A DNA stretch of 40,860 nt, taken from positions 12,856 to 53,715 of the forward strand of contig JAAFJH010000006.1 of the NCBI GenBank assembly GCA_013298875.1, given 5' to 3'. The number at the start of each line of letters is the position of its first letter. Positions within the stretch are counted from its first letter, which is position 1. The translations under genes were made by a program, and so were the position numbers. Shown here piece by piece: positions 9,894-18,435 of the stretch. The stretch is from Synechococcales cyanobacterium bin2.concoct.b11b12b14.033. Its GTDB lineage: Bacteria > Cyanobacteriota > Vampirovibrionia > Caenarcaniphilales > Caenarcanaceae. Under the pieces are notes generated by a model, which was not told the origin of the DNA, made no database searches, and worked only from the letters and a program-made list of their open reading frames with translations.

Positions 9894-10112
9894 CTAAGTT
9901 TTACTTCTCATTTGCATTTGCACTCTAATGGCTTCAATTATGTCATTGGGTTCTACATAGTCTAATTCAAGCAATACTTGTCCAATTGGTTTTCTCTGCT
10001 CGACAGGAGTATTGATTTGAACTTTCAAAGCTTCAGCTAATTGTTCTTTGGTGATTTTTCCAAGGGCTACTAAAATTTGTCCAATTAAGCTGGCGGTATT
10101 TTCTTGATTCAT
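9894..10112 (-). CDS. Small stand-alone MshEN/GspE-N-like protein
   Basis: 72 aa with two tandem motifs: IGQILVALGKITKEQLAEALKVQ and IGQVLLELDYVEPNDIIEAIRVQ, resembling the N-terminal domain of PilB/MshE/GspE ATPases. Confidence 0.6.
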   Translation of the reverse strand: MNQENTASLIGQILVALGKITKEQLAEALKVQINTPVEQRKPIGQVLLELDYVEPNDIIEAIRVQMQMRSKT

Positions 10113-10135
10113 TATATTTTAAATAAAAATAAAAA

Positions 10136-10217
10136 CTGGCAAAGCACCTACCTATTAACTTATGGCTGCTGAGTTTCCTCCCTGACCAAGTTCATCAAAT
10201 CAGCATCACTTTACCAG
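10136..10217 (-). ncRNA. ffs: Signal recognition particle RNA, small bacterial (4.5S) type
   Basis: Minus strand: CTGGTAAAGTGATGCTGATTTGATGAACTTGGTCAGGGAGGAAACTCAGCAGCCATAAGTTAATAGGTAGGTGCTTTGCCAG then TTTTT. Diagnostic GGTCAGG-[GAG-GAAA-CTC]-AGCAGCC apical domain (GNRA tetraloop on a 3-bp stem) and a terminal stem CTGGTAAAG/CTTTGCCAG (9 bp, one G-U). Confidence 0.9.
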
Positions 10218-10261
10218 CTAAAATATATTATCTCATTTTTACCATTTAGAAAAGTTTTCTC

Positions 10262-10945
10262 TTAAAATTCTTTGATTTCAATTTCAGTTTTTTCGGGCAA
10301 AAAGACTTTCAAATTCCTTACTAAGTCAGATAATTTACTTTGTCCCCTAATTACTAATTCAATTTTATCCGAACGTGTTTCACTCAATTCGAGAATTTTA
10401 AAACCTAGTCTTTTTAAAGTATTTTCGATTTGGCTTTCCCAGTCAGAAGTTGTATTCAAATTTGGATCTGCTTCTTTAAAATTGATAGTCATTAACCAAG
10501 TTATACGCGGCCTTTTAAAGCTTCTAGATAGACGCCGAAAGAAAAATAAAAAAAACAAAGTTAAGACCGTTACCATAATCGCCGAAATAACTTGATCCAT
10601 TCCGCAAGCCATCCCAATTGCCGCCGAAATCCAAATAGTAGCTGCCGTAGTTAAGCCATGTACTTTATCTCGATCTTGCAAAATGGCACCACCACCCAAA
10701 AAGCCAATACCACTCACAATTTGAGCCGCAATTCGAGTAGGATCCCCACTTGGCATTGTTAAAACACTTTCCACCGAGACTGTCGTGAATAAACATGACC
10801 CTAAACTAACTAAAGTGTGAGTTCTAATTCCCGCTCCTTTATCTCTTGCTTCACGCTCTAAGCCTATGAAAGCCCCACAAATACTTGAGACCAGAAAATT
10901 AATTAAATTATACTTTTCAATAAAGCTAAGCCAAGGAAGAAACAT
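10262..10945 (-). CDS. MgtC/SapB-family membrane protein
   Basis: 227 aa; GAFIGLEREARDKGAGIRTHTLVSLGSCLFT, RIAAQIVSGIGFLGGGAIL, GLTTAATIWISAAIGMACG. Confidence 0.92.
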   Translation of the reverse strand: MFLPWLSFIEKYNLINFLVSSICGAFIGLEREARDKGAGIRTHTLVSLGSCLFTTVSVESVLTMPSGDPTRIAAQIVSGIGFLGGGAILQDRDKVHGLTTAATIWISAAIGMACGMDQVISAIMVTVLTLFFLFFFRRLSRSFKRPRITWLMTINFKEADPNLNTTSDWESQIENTLKRLGFKILELSETRSDKIELVIRGQSKLSDLVRNLKVFLPEKTEIEIKEF

Positions 10946-11010
10946 TTTAACGATAAAAAATAATAGTAATGATTAAGTTTACTAAATAAAAACGTCTGAA
11001 TCGGAAAAAA

Positions 11011-12732
11011 TTATTTTAAGACATTTTTTAATTCTGAATCAAAGTTTATAATCAATTTATGCCAATTCAGTTTTCCTTCTGCGACTTGATCCAAGCTTTC
11101 TTCAAGGTTACTGGTAAATTTATAATCCATCCAAGAAGTATTGAATTTTTTCATTAATAAATCGACTAATGTTTCTCCCAAAGGCTCTGCCACAAATTTT
11201 CGTTTTTCTTCTTTTAAATAGCCTCTTTTTTTAATATTAGCCATAATTGCTGCATAAGTAGAAGGCCTTCCAATGCCATGTTTTTCTAAGGTTCTAATTA
11301 AAGTGGCTTCCGTATAATGATTTGGTGGCTTAGTTTTATGCTCCGAAGATTTAACTTCACGTAAATTTAAATTACTTCCTTCTTTAACGGCTGGCAATAA
11401 AGGCACTTCATCTTCTTCTGCTTCTTTGTCTTTTTCTTTGCTAGCTTCAGTCGCTGAGCCAGTTAAACGAATCCAGCCATCAAAAGCAACTTGCCGTCCC
11501 GAAGCTTTAAAAAGACCTTTACCATTTTGAATATCAATGGTCATCACATTAAAAATAGCTGAAGCCATCTGACACGCCACAAATTGAGTCCAAATTAATT
11601 TATAAAGATCATTTTCGTCTTTGGACAAACCTTTAATAGATTCCGCTGTCTGCTCAATATTAATAGGTCTAATGCATTCATGAGCTTCTTGAGCATTATT
11701 ACCTTTAGCTTTAAAAATATGAGGTTTAGCTGGCAAATATTCGGGCGGGAATTTTTTAGCAATAAAACCTCTCACCATTTCAAGGGCTTCTTGGCTAATA
11801 ACTGGTGAATCAGTTCGCATATAAGTAATGGCTGAGTTTTCATAAAGCTTTTGAGCCACCTGCATAGTTTTTTGAGCATTCCATTTTAGTCTAACACTAG
11901 CGGCTTGCTGCAAAGTACTGGTAATAAAAGGCGGAAAGGGATTTTTATTTTGCTTTTCTTTTTTTTGCGACAAAACCAACCAATTACCTTTTTTAAATTC
12001 AGCAATTAATTCATCAGCTTGCTTTTTAGTACTAATTGTAATTTCTTTTTTTTCTTTTCCCTCTTCAATCGAAGAAACCAAAGTTTTTTGATCATAAACC
12101 ATTAATTCTGCCCAAAAATTATCAGTTAATAATTCCGGAAACAAATTAGCTTTAATCCGAAAATAATTTTGTACTTTAAAATTACGAATTTCTCTTTCTC
12201 GCTCTACAACTAAACGTACAGCCACCGATTGAACTCTTCCCGCACTAGTACCTGCATTTTTGGCAGCCCACACCATCGGAGAAACTTTAAAACCTACCAA
12301 ACGATCCAAAGCCCGCCTAGCTTGTTGAGCATTAACCAAATTAGCGTCTACTCGGCGGGGAGCTTTAATAGCTTTTAAAATGGCTGATTTAGTAATTTCG
12401 GTGAAAGCAATTCTTTTAATTTTAGGCCAATTTGTCTTTCCTAAAACCAAACCTACATGCCAAGCAATAGCCTCACCTTCTCGATCCATATCCATAGCCA
12501 AATAAATTTCTGCGGCTTGATTAGCCATTGATTTTAGCGTTTTAATAGTGCTGGCTTTATCAGATGAATTTATATAATTTAGTTGAACTTTGTCTTGCTC
12601 AAAAACAATACCTAATTCTTTGGCTGGTAAATCACGGATATGCCCAACTGAAGCACTAACTTGCCAATCCGAATCGAGGAAAGACTTTATTTTTTTTATT
12701 TTGCCTGGGCTTTCAACAATTAATAATTTCAT
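11011..12732 (-). CDS. topA: DNA topoisomerase I (type IA), short form without C-terminal zinc-ribbon repeats
   Basis: 573 aa; MKLLIVESPGKIKKIKSFL, MDMDREGEAIAWH, SAGRVQSVAVRLVVERE, catalytic AITYMRTDS, KHGIGRPSTYAAIM. Ends ...INFDSELKNVLK with no CxxC motifs. Confidence 0.95.
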   Translation of the reverse strand: MKLLIVESPGKIKKIKSFLDSDWQVSASVGHIRDLPAKELGIVFEQDKVQLNYINSSDKASTIKTLKSMANQAAEIYLAMDMDREGEAIAWHVGLVLGKTNWPKIKRIAFTEITKSAILKAIKAPRRVDANLVNAQQARRALDRLVGFKVSPMVWAAKNAGTSAGRVQSVAVRLVVEREREIRNFKVQNYFRIKANLFPELLTDNFWAELMVYDQKTLVSSIEEGKEKKEITISTKKQADELIAEFKKGNWLVLSQKKEKQNKNPFPPFITSTLQQAASVRLKWNAQKTMQVAQKLYENSAITYMRTDSPVISQEALEMVRGFIAKKFPPEYLPAKPHIFKAKGNNAQEAHECIRPINIEQTAESIKGLSKDENDLYKLIWTQFVACQMASAIFNVMTIDIQNGKGLFKASGRQVAFDGWIRLTGSATEASKEKDKEAEEDEVPLLPAVKEGSNLNLREVKSSEHKTKPPNHYTEATLIRTLEKHGIGRPSTYAAIMANIKKRGYLKEEKRKFVAEPLGETLVDLLMKKFNTSWMDYKFTSNLEESLDQVAEGKLNWHKLIINFDSELKNVLK

Positions 12733-12795
12733 AGTCTTTTAGCTTTAAAATAATAGTTTAACTAAAAATTAAACAATTAAAGGTTTTAAGTTGTA

Positions 12796-15109
12796 ATGCA
12801 AGAAGAAAAAGAAGACTATTTTGAATTTAAACCTTTAGTAAAAAATATTGCTCAAGATATATTAGATAATTTAGATTCTAATTCATGCCCATCCATTATT
12901 AATATTAGAGGAAAATGGGGACTAGGAAAAAGCTCTTTGGCAGACTTAATTAAAGAAAAAATTAAAGAAAAAACTGAACAAAAAATAAAAGTTAAAAAAA
13001 TTGATACTTGGTTGGTAAATGATCAAAAGGGGATTTTTCAATATATAAGTTCTAAAATATTAGGTACAAATCAAAATTTTCATTTTCGTATTTCAAGTAT
13101 TCTCTCAAAAATACCATTTTTGTTATGGGTGGTATCTTTTGGAATATTGACCTTAGGATTTCTAGGTTTCTTTCTTGCCAATGAGATTATTGTAGTTTGT
13201 CAATTTAATTTTCAATCTTGTAGTTTTGATTTGAAAAAATTTACAGAATAGTTCTTTCAAGTTATTTGTTTTATTGCATCTCTTATCTTTGTTTACTTTT
13301 TAGATAAAGACCTTAGAGAGCCATATCAATTAAAAGATTTTTTTAAAAAATACTACAAAAAAAAACAGTAATAATTTTTGACGAACTAGATAGATTAGAA
13401 GCTGAACAAATTAGGTATTTGATAATGATGGCAACTGATGCTTTATCTGTTCCAAATATTCAATGTATTCTTTGTTATCACTATGATGTTGTGATAGAAA
13501 AATTAAGTGAAGAAAATAAAACTGAGGAATTAGCACAAAAATATTTAAATAAAATTGAAGGTAGAATATTAGAAGTTCCACCTATTGAAAGAGAGCATTT
13601 AGAGAATGTATTGAGAGGCGAAATATTCCAAAATTCTACAATTGATATTTGTAAATATTTAAAACAAGACGATATAGAAATAATACTAGAAGATAATACT
13701 ATTTCTGATAATAGACGAATATTTTTCAGTACATTGAAGCTATAAAAAAGAAGCTCTCAATACTTGATACAATACCAGATTTTGGAGAAATGCTGAGCTT
13801 TCTTTTGAGAATAGAAAAGTTAAAACTTAGTAATTATACACTATGGAATTTACTTTCTTTTTTTAATGGCAAAGTACCACAAAAAAGAATAGACTCAATA
13901 TTTCAACATAAAACAACACAAGAAACCATAAAAACTGTTTTAGAAGAAAATCAAAATTTTATAGAAAGTAATGATAATGTAAAAAAATTAGTACAAAAAT
14001 TACTAGATACAAGAGAAGGATTATTTTCTGCATATCTTAACTTTATCTATTATGGAAAGCTAGAATGCAAATTTACAATTAATGAAATTGAAAAACACAT
14101 TAAACAATTTATTGAAAGTGAGGGGAAAACACCCAATAATGACGAACTTTATGAAGTCTTACAAAGATTCAACTTTTTAAAAGAGCGGTCTCCAGAAATT
14201 TTAGGTTTAAAAGATAAATTTTTTGAAACAGTAAGAAAACTTATTTTTAATCCAGAAAGTTCTTCAGATGAAAGATTTGCTTTATTTTTTAATGAACGGA
14301 GGTTTGATGCTTATAATAAATCGGGTTATAAGATTTTTAGCTTACTAATTGAAAATTATAGATTACTATTAGGATCTAAGCTTCCTGAAGATATTCTAGA
14401 AATAGCAAGAAGAGATTTGAGTGAAATATATGATCCAAGAATAATAAGTCATTTTCTATATATTCAAAAAAAAAACAACTGTCTAATGCAAATCGCTTTT
14501 GAATACTCAAATATAATTAGAGAAACGAATATTAAAAATAAAATACAGAATCATTGGCTTCATGATCTCAAATTGAGAGAAATGCCAGAAGCAGCTTTTA
14601 ATCAATGTTTATGGGATATTAAACAATTATGGAAAGATTATTTCTCAAAAGATGCAGAATTTATGAACCAATTCATAGATAAATACCCCGAAATGTCTTT
14701 GCAAATTATAGAAGAGTTTAGAAGACATTCTAATAATCGACAAACTCCAACGACATTACAAAGTTCCTATACTTTAGTAGACCAAAATAATACAAGAAAA
14801 GGTAGCATTGACGGCTCTGAAATTTATAATAAAGGCAATTTTGAGTATGTGAATAAATTTGGTAGTAATTTAAAAAAAGCATTATATGAATCTATTAAAA
14901 AACTAATACCTCAAGAACTTTTTGAACTATTAAATAATACAGTTTTACAAAGCAAAAAACTTCCTTTTCACCCAAAGCTTTATACTTATAATGAAAATCA
15001 AGAGATACATAGAAAATCCCAGCCAGCCCTCAATCATGACGGAATTATGTTTTGTTTATTTTATGAAGAAGAATTAAAACAAATGGAAAGCTTGGAAATA
15101 ATTGATTGA
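12796..15109 (+). pseudogene. KAP-family P-loop NTPase with membrane insertion, frame-disrupted
   Basis: Walker A NIRGKWGLGKSSLADLIKEK; TM segments FLLWVVSFGILTLGFLGFFLA and FFQVICFIASLIFVYFL in the NTPase domain; Walker B TVIIFDELDRLEAEQIRYL. In-frame TAG at 13249-13251; -1 frame change at the A9 run 13357-13365; -1 frame change at the T5 run 13722-13726. Confidence 0.8.
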
Positions 15110-15146
15110 GAAAGCTTATTTTTTGACATAATCGAATTAAAAACAT

Positions 15147-15316
15147 CTTGAACTGTGATTCCGTTGATTAAATGATGAACTATGATTTTTATTTTATGGT
15201 TTTACTCTAAAGTACTTAATCATGGTAATCCTTAAATCATTTTAATCAAAGTTCAGGACAGCGAACAAACTGTAAATAAAAAATCTGTGAAATTCGGTTA
15301 ATCTGCGATTCAGACA
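15147..15316 (+). repeat. Copy A of an approximately 170-bp direct repeat with internal hairpin
   Basis: Matches 16058-16235 over nearly its whole length, e.g. gctgattaaatgatgaactatgatttttacttttatgg (B) vs gttgattaaatgatgaactatgatttttattttatgg (A), shared ttaatcatggtaatccttaaatcat, and shared 3' end tctgtgaaat(t/c)cggtt.atctgcg...gattcagaca. Confidence 0.88.
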
Positions 15317-15394
15317 GTTAAAAACAATCCTGAAAATGTTGATTGAGAGAATTTGTGTATAATAAAAACACTTGAATTTTAGGATTAAAAATTT

Positions 15395-16027
15395 ATGACC
15401 TCTGAAAAAAAAGACTATTCGTTTAAAGAAATTAGAACAATGCTTGCTGAAAATGCTATGCAGCTAAACAACTTAAGGATTTCTCAGAATCGTACTGACG
15501 AACAGATGAAAAAGACTGATGAGCAGATGAAAAAAACTGACGAACAGATGAAAAAAACTGACGAACAGATGAAAAAGACTGATCGGAAAATTGAAAAAGT
15601 TTTTAAAGAGCTAGGAAATATTAGTAATAATAATGGAGCCGTCGCTGAAGATTTCTTTTGGAATGGACTGAAAAATAAAAAAGAATTCGAAGGAATTACA
15701 ATTGATTATTCAGAAAGAAATACTCATCGGAAGCTAGGAAAGATTGAAGATGAGTTTGATATTATTCTTTATAATGGTAACTCAGTAATAATTATTGAAA
15801 CCAAATATAAAGTACGTTTGCAAGATATTGAAACTTTAAAAGACCGAAAAATACCAAATTTCAGACAACTTTTCAGAGAGAAAGCAAATCAAAAAATTTA
15901 CGGAGCGATTGCTGGCTGGAATATGACAGAAGAAGCCATTGAGTTTGCAAAGCAGGAAGGTTTTTTTATACTTAGTCAATCAGGAGAAAATTTAGCCATT
16001 GAAAAAGGGGAAGTGAAGGTTTATTAA
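15395..16027 (+). CDS. PD-(D/E)XK-like nuclease-fold protein (DUF3782-like) with N-terminal coiled-coil heptad repeats
   Basis: 210 aa; N-terminal (TDEQMKK)x4; C-terminal KIEDEFDIILYNGNSVIIIETKYKV fits the D...ExK nuclease core. Confidence 0.75.
   Translation: MTSEKKDYSFKEIRTMLAENAMQLNNLRISQNRTDEQMKKTDEQMKKTDEQMKKTDEQMKKTDRKIEKVFKELGNISNNNGAVAEDFFWNGLKNKKEFEGITIDYSERNTHRKLGKIEDEFDIILYNGNSVIIIETKYKVRLQDIETLKDRKIPNFRQLFREKANQKIYGAIAGWNMTEEAIEFAKQEGFFILSQSGENLAIEKGEVKVY
15494..15577 (+). repeat. Four tandem 21-bp units encoding TDEQMKK
   Basis: actgacgaacagatgaaaaag / actgatgagcagatgaaaaaa / actgacgaacagatgaaaaaa / actgacgaacagatgaaaaag. Confidence 0.97.
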
Positions 16028-16057
16028 TATGCTGAATCATAGATGGACACAGATTGT

Positions 16058-16235
16058 CTTGAACTGGGATTACGCTGATTAAATGATGAACTATGATTTT
16101 TACTTTTATGGTTCTACTCTAAAGTGCTTAATCATGGTAATCCTTAAATCATTTAATCTCGGTTCAGAGAGCAAAAAACTGCAAATAAAATATCTGTGAA
16201 ATCCGGTTCATCTGCGTCAATTTACGATTCAGACA
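16058..16235 (+). repeat. Copy B of the approximately 170-bp direct repeat
   Basis: Same orientation as copy A; the two copies bracket the 15395-16027 ORF. Confidence 0.88.
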
Positions 16236-16374
16236 AAAGAAAGTAAAGTAAAACGTCTTGCGGCTGATCGATTTTCGGACGCTTTTTATTTAAATGCAAA
16301 CGGGGAAAAGCTTAGAACTTATATTATGATTTTTAATCTTTAACTTTTACAAATAGAATAATATTTATAAAAAA

Positions 16375-18033
16375 ATGAAAAAAATTATAAAAAACAATAT
16401 ACTATTTCTTTTTTTAATGGCATTTTTGATGGGCTTTACTAATCCAACTATCTCTCACGATAAAATAAAAACCATAACGCCTGAAGAACTTTATGGAGAG
16501 ATGTTTTATGATATTCAAGCCAATGAAAGTATTTTTAGTGATAGTAAATATTTTGTCGATGCTGTTCCTTTATGGGATATAGAGCAAATTAGAGAAAATT
16601 ATAAAAAAATAGATATTCATTCTAATTTGGAATTAAAAAATTTCATTCAGAAAAACTTTGAATTGCCATCTGAAGAATCCACTTATCAATCAGACTTTTC
16701 TTCGATTAATGATCATATTTATAAACTTTGGGATTCTCTTAAACGTCCAGCTGACAGACACCGAGAAGGAACTCTTATTCCATTACCTTATCCGTATATA
16801 GTTCCGGGGGGCAGATTCCGTGAAATTTATTATTGGGACAGTTATTTCACCATGCTTGGCTTACAGAAAGATAATAAAATAGAAATAATTGAAAATATGA
16901 TTGATAATTTCTCTTATTTGATCGATAGTTATGGCTTTATTCCGAATGGAAATAGAACTTATTATTTAAGTCGTTCGCAGCCTCCATTTTTTGCTTTAAT
17001 GTTGGAAGTTTTGGCTGAATCGAGAGGAAATGATGTTTTTATAAAATACTTGCCTTCCATGGAAAAAGAATATGAATTTTGGATGGATGGCTCTACCAAA
17101 TTAACTGAATTAAATGCAGAAGCTTCTTCTTTTAGACGCGTTGTTAGGCTTCCCGATGGCGAAATTCTCAATAGATATTGGGACGATAAAAATATTCCCC
17201 GCTCTGAAAGTTACCGAGAAGATATAAAAACTGCCAATAAAGCCATATCAGCAATACCAGACACTAAGCCGGAAGAAGTATTTCGTAATTTAAGAGCTGC
17301 TGCTGAGTCTGGGTGGGACTTTTCGAGTCGGTGGCTAACGGAAAACCCCGAAAAGACTTTTAACTTGTACACCATTCATACAACTGATATTTTGCCAGTT
17401 GATTTAAATTCATTAATTTATTATTTAGAATACAGATTATCTAAAACCTATGAAAGAGCTGGCAATAAAGCGAAAGCGGATTTATTTAAACAAAAATATC
17501 AAACCCGTAAAAAAGCTTTAATAAAATATTTTTGGAATGCGGAAAAAGGTTTTTTCATGGATTTTGATTTTAAAAAAAATAAACAAACAAATATTTATTC
17601 TTTAGCCGGAATTTTTCCTTTGTATTTTCAAATTGCTGACCAAAAGCAAGCTACCCAAGTAGCACAAAAAATTAAAAAGTCATTTTTAAAGCAAGGTGGG
17701 CTTATTGCAACCCTACACACTACAGACGAACAGTGGGATGCACCGTATGGTTGGGCTCCTTTGCAGTGGCTGGCTATTAAAGGTTTGAAAAATTATGGTT
17801 TTAATTCTTTAGCAAGTGAGATAAAAAGTCGTTGGCTAAAACTAAACCAAAAAGTATATAGGGATACGCATAAAATGCTTGAAAAATATAATGTTGAAGA
17901 TTTATCAAGGCTAGATGGCGGTGGTGAATATGAAAATCAAGATGGTTTTGGTTGGACAAATGGTGTTTACCGAAAATTATCTCAAGCTTCAGCAAGAAGG
18001 ATTACCAACAATAAAGAAAAATTAAACCATTAA
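16375..18033 (+). CDS. treA: Periplasmic/secreted trehalase, GH37
   Basis: 552 aa with N-terminal signal peptide; trehalase signatures PGGRFREIYYWDSYFTMLGL and QWDAPYGWAPLQWLAIKGL; DGGGEYENQDGFGWTNGV. Confidence 0.93.
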   Translation: MKKIIKNNILFLFLMAFLMGFTNPTISHDKIKTITPEELYGEMFYDIQANESIFSDSKYFVDAVPLWDIEQIRENYKKIDIHSNLELKNFIQKNFELPSEESTYQSDFSSINDHIYKLWDSLKRPADRHREGTLIPLPYPYIVPGGRFREIYYWDSYFTMLGLQKDNKIEIIENMIDNFSYLIDSYGFIPNGNRTYYLSRSQPPFFALMLEVLAESRGNDVFIKYLPSMEKEYEFWMDGSTKLTELNAEASSFRRVVRLPDGEILNRYWDDKNIPRSESYREDIKTANKAISAIPDTKPEEVFRNLRAAAESGWDFSSRWLTENPEKTFNLYTIHTTDILPVDLNSLIYYLEYRLSKTYERAGNKAKADLFKQKYQTRKKALIKYFWNAEKGFFMDFDFKKNKQTNIYSLAGIFPLYFQIADQKQATQVAQKIKKSFLKQGGLIATLHTTDEQWDAPYGWAPLQWLAIKGLKNYGFNSLASEIKSRWLKLNQKVYRDTHKMLEKYNVEDLSRLDGGGEYENQDGFGWTNGVYRKLSQASARRITNNKEKLNH

Positions 18034-18156
18034 ATTGTTTATTTGAAACAATGTCTCAGCCTTTAATTTAGAAATTTAAATAATAAAATAATTTGGAAAA
18101 GTAAAGTGCAAATTCGAGCTAAAGTTTATTAATGAAAATTATTTAATCTAGTTAAT

Positions 18157-18432
18157 ATGTTACCTTTTAATCCCCCCAAACAAGTTTTTCCTCTACTCAA
18201 GAAGAATCAGGGAGATCATGAGGAAAGTAGCAAAGATAAAAATAAGAGTAAAGATAAAAAGCAAAAAAACTATTCTTTAAAAGTAGTAGATAAAAAATTA
18301 AAATTAGTTTTGCCGCCAATACCTAAAAAGACGATAATCAAGTCCGAAAACCAACTATCGCCTTTTAATTTTTTGACTGAATTAAAGTCTTACTTCCAAG
18401 ATTTAATAAAAAGTATTAATACTAAAAATTAA
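18157..18432 (+). CDS. Small lysine-rich hypothetical protein
   Basis: 91-aa ORF with composition typical of the local coding sequence; no recognised domain. Confidence 0.4.
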   Translation: MLPFNPPKQVFPLLKKNQGDHEESSKDKNKSKDKKQKNYSLKVVDKKLKLVLPPIPKKTIIKSENQLSPFNFLTELKSYFQDLIKSINTKN

Positions 18433-18435
18433 TTA

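Noticed and set aside
10272-10595. 107-aa plus-strand ORF
   Set aside because: Antisense to the MgtC-family gene; no independent coding support.
15147-16235. CRISPR array
   Set aside because: Only two long repeat copies about 740 bp apart with an ORF between; no regular spacers and no cas genes in the window.
16258-16300. Possible terminator (cgtc...gacg then ctttttattt)
   Set aside because: The stem is only about 4 bp; too weak to report.
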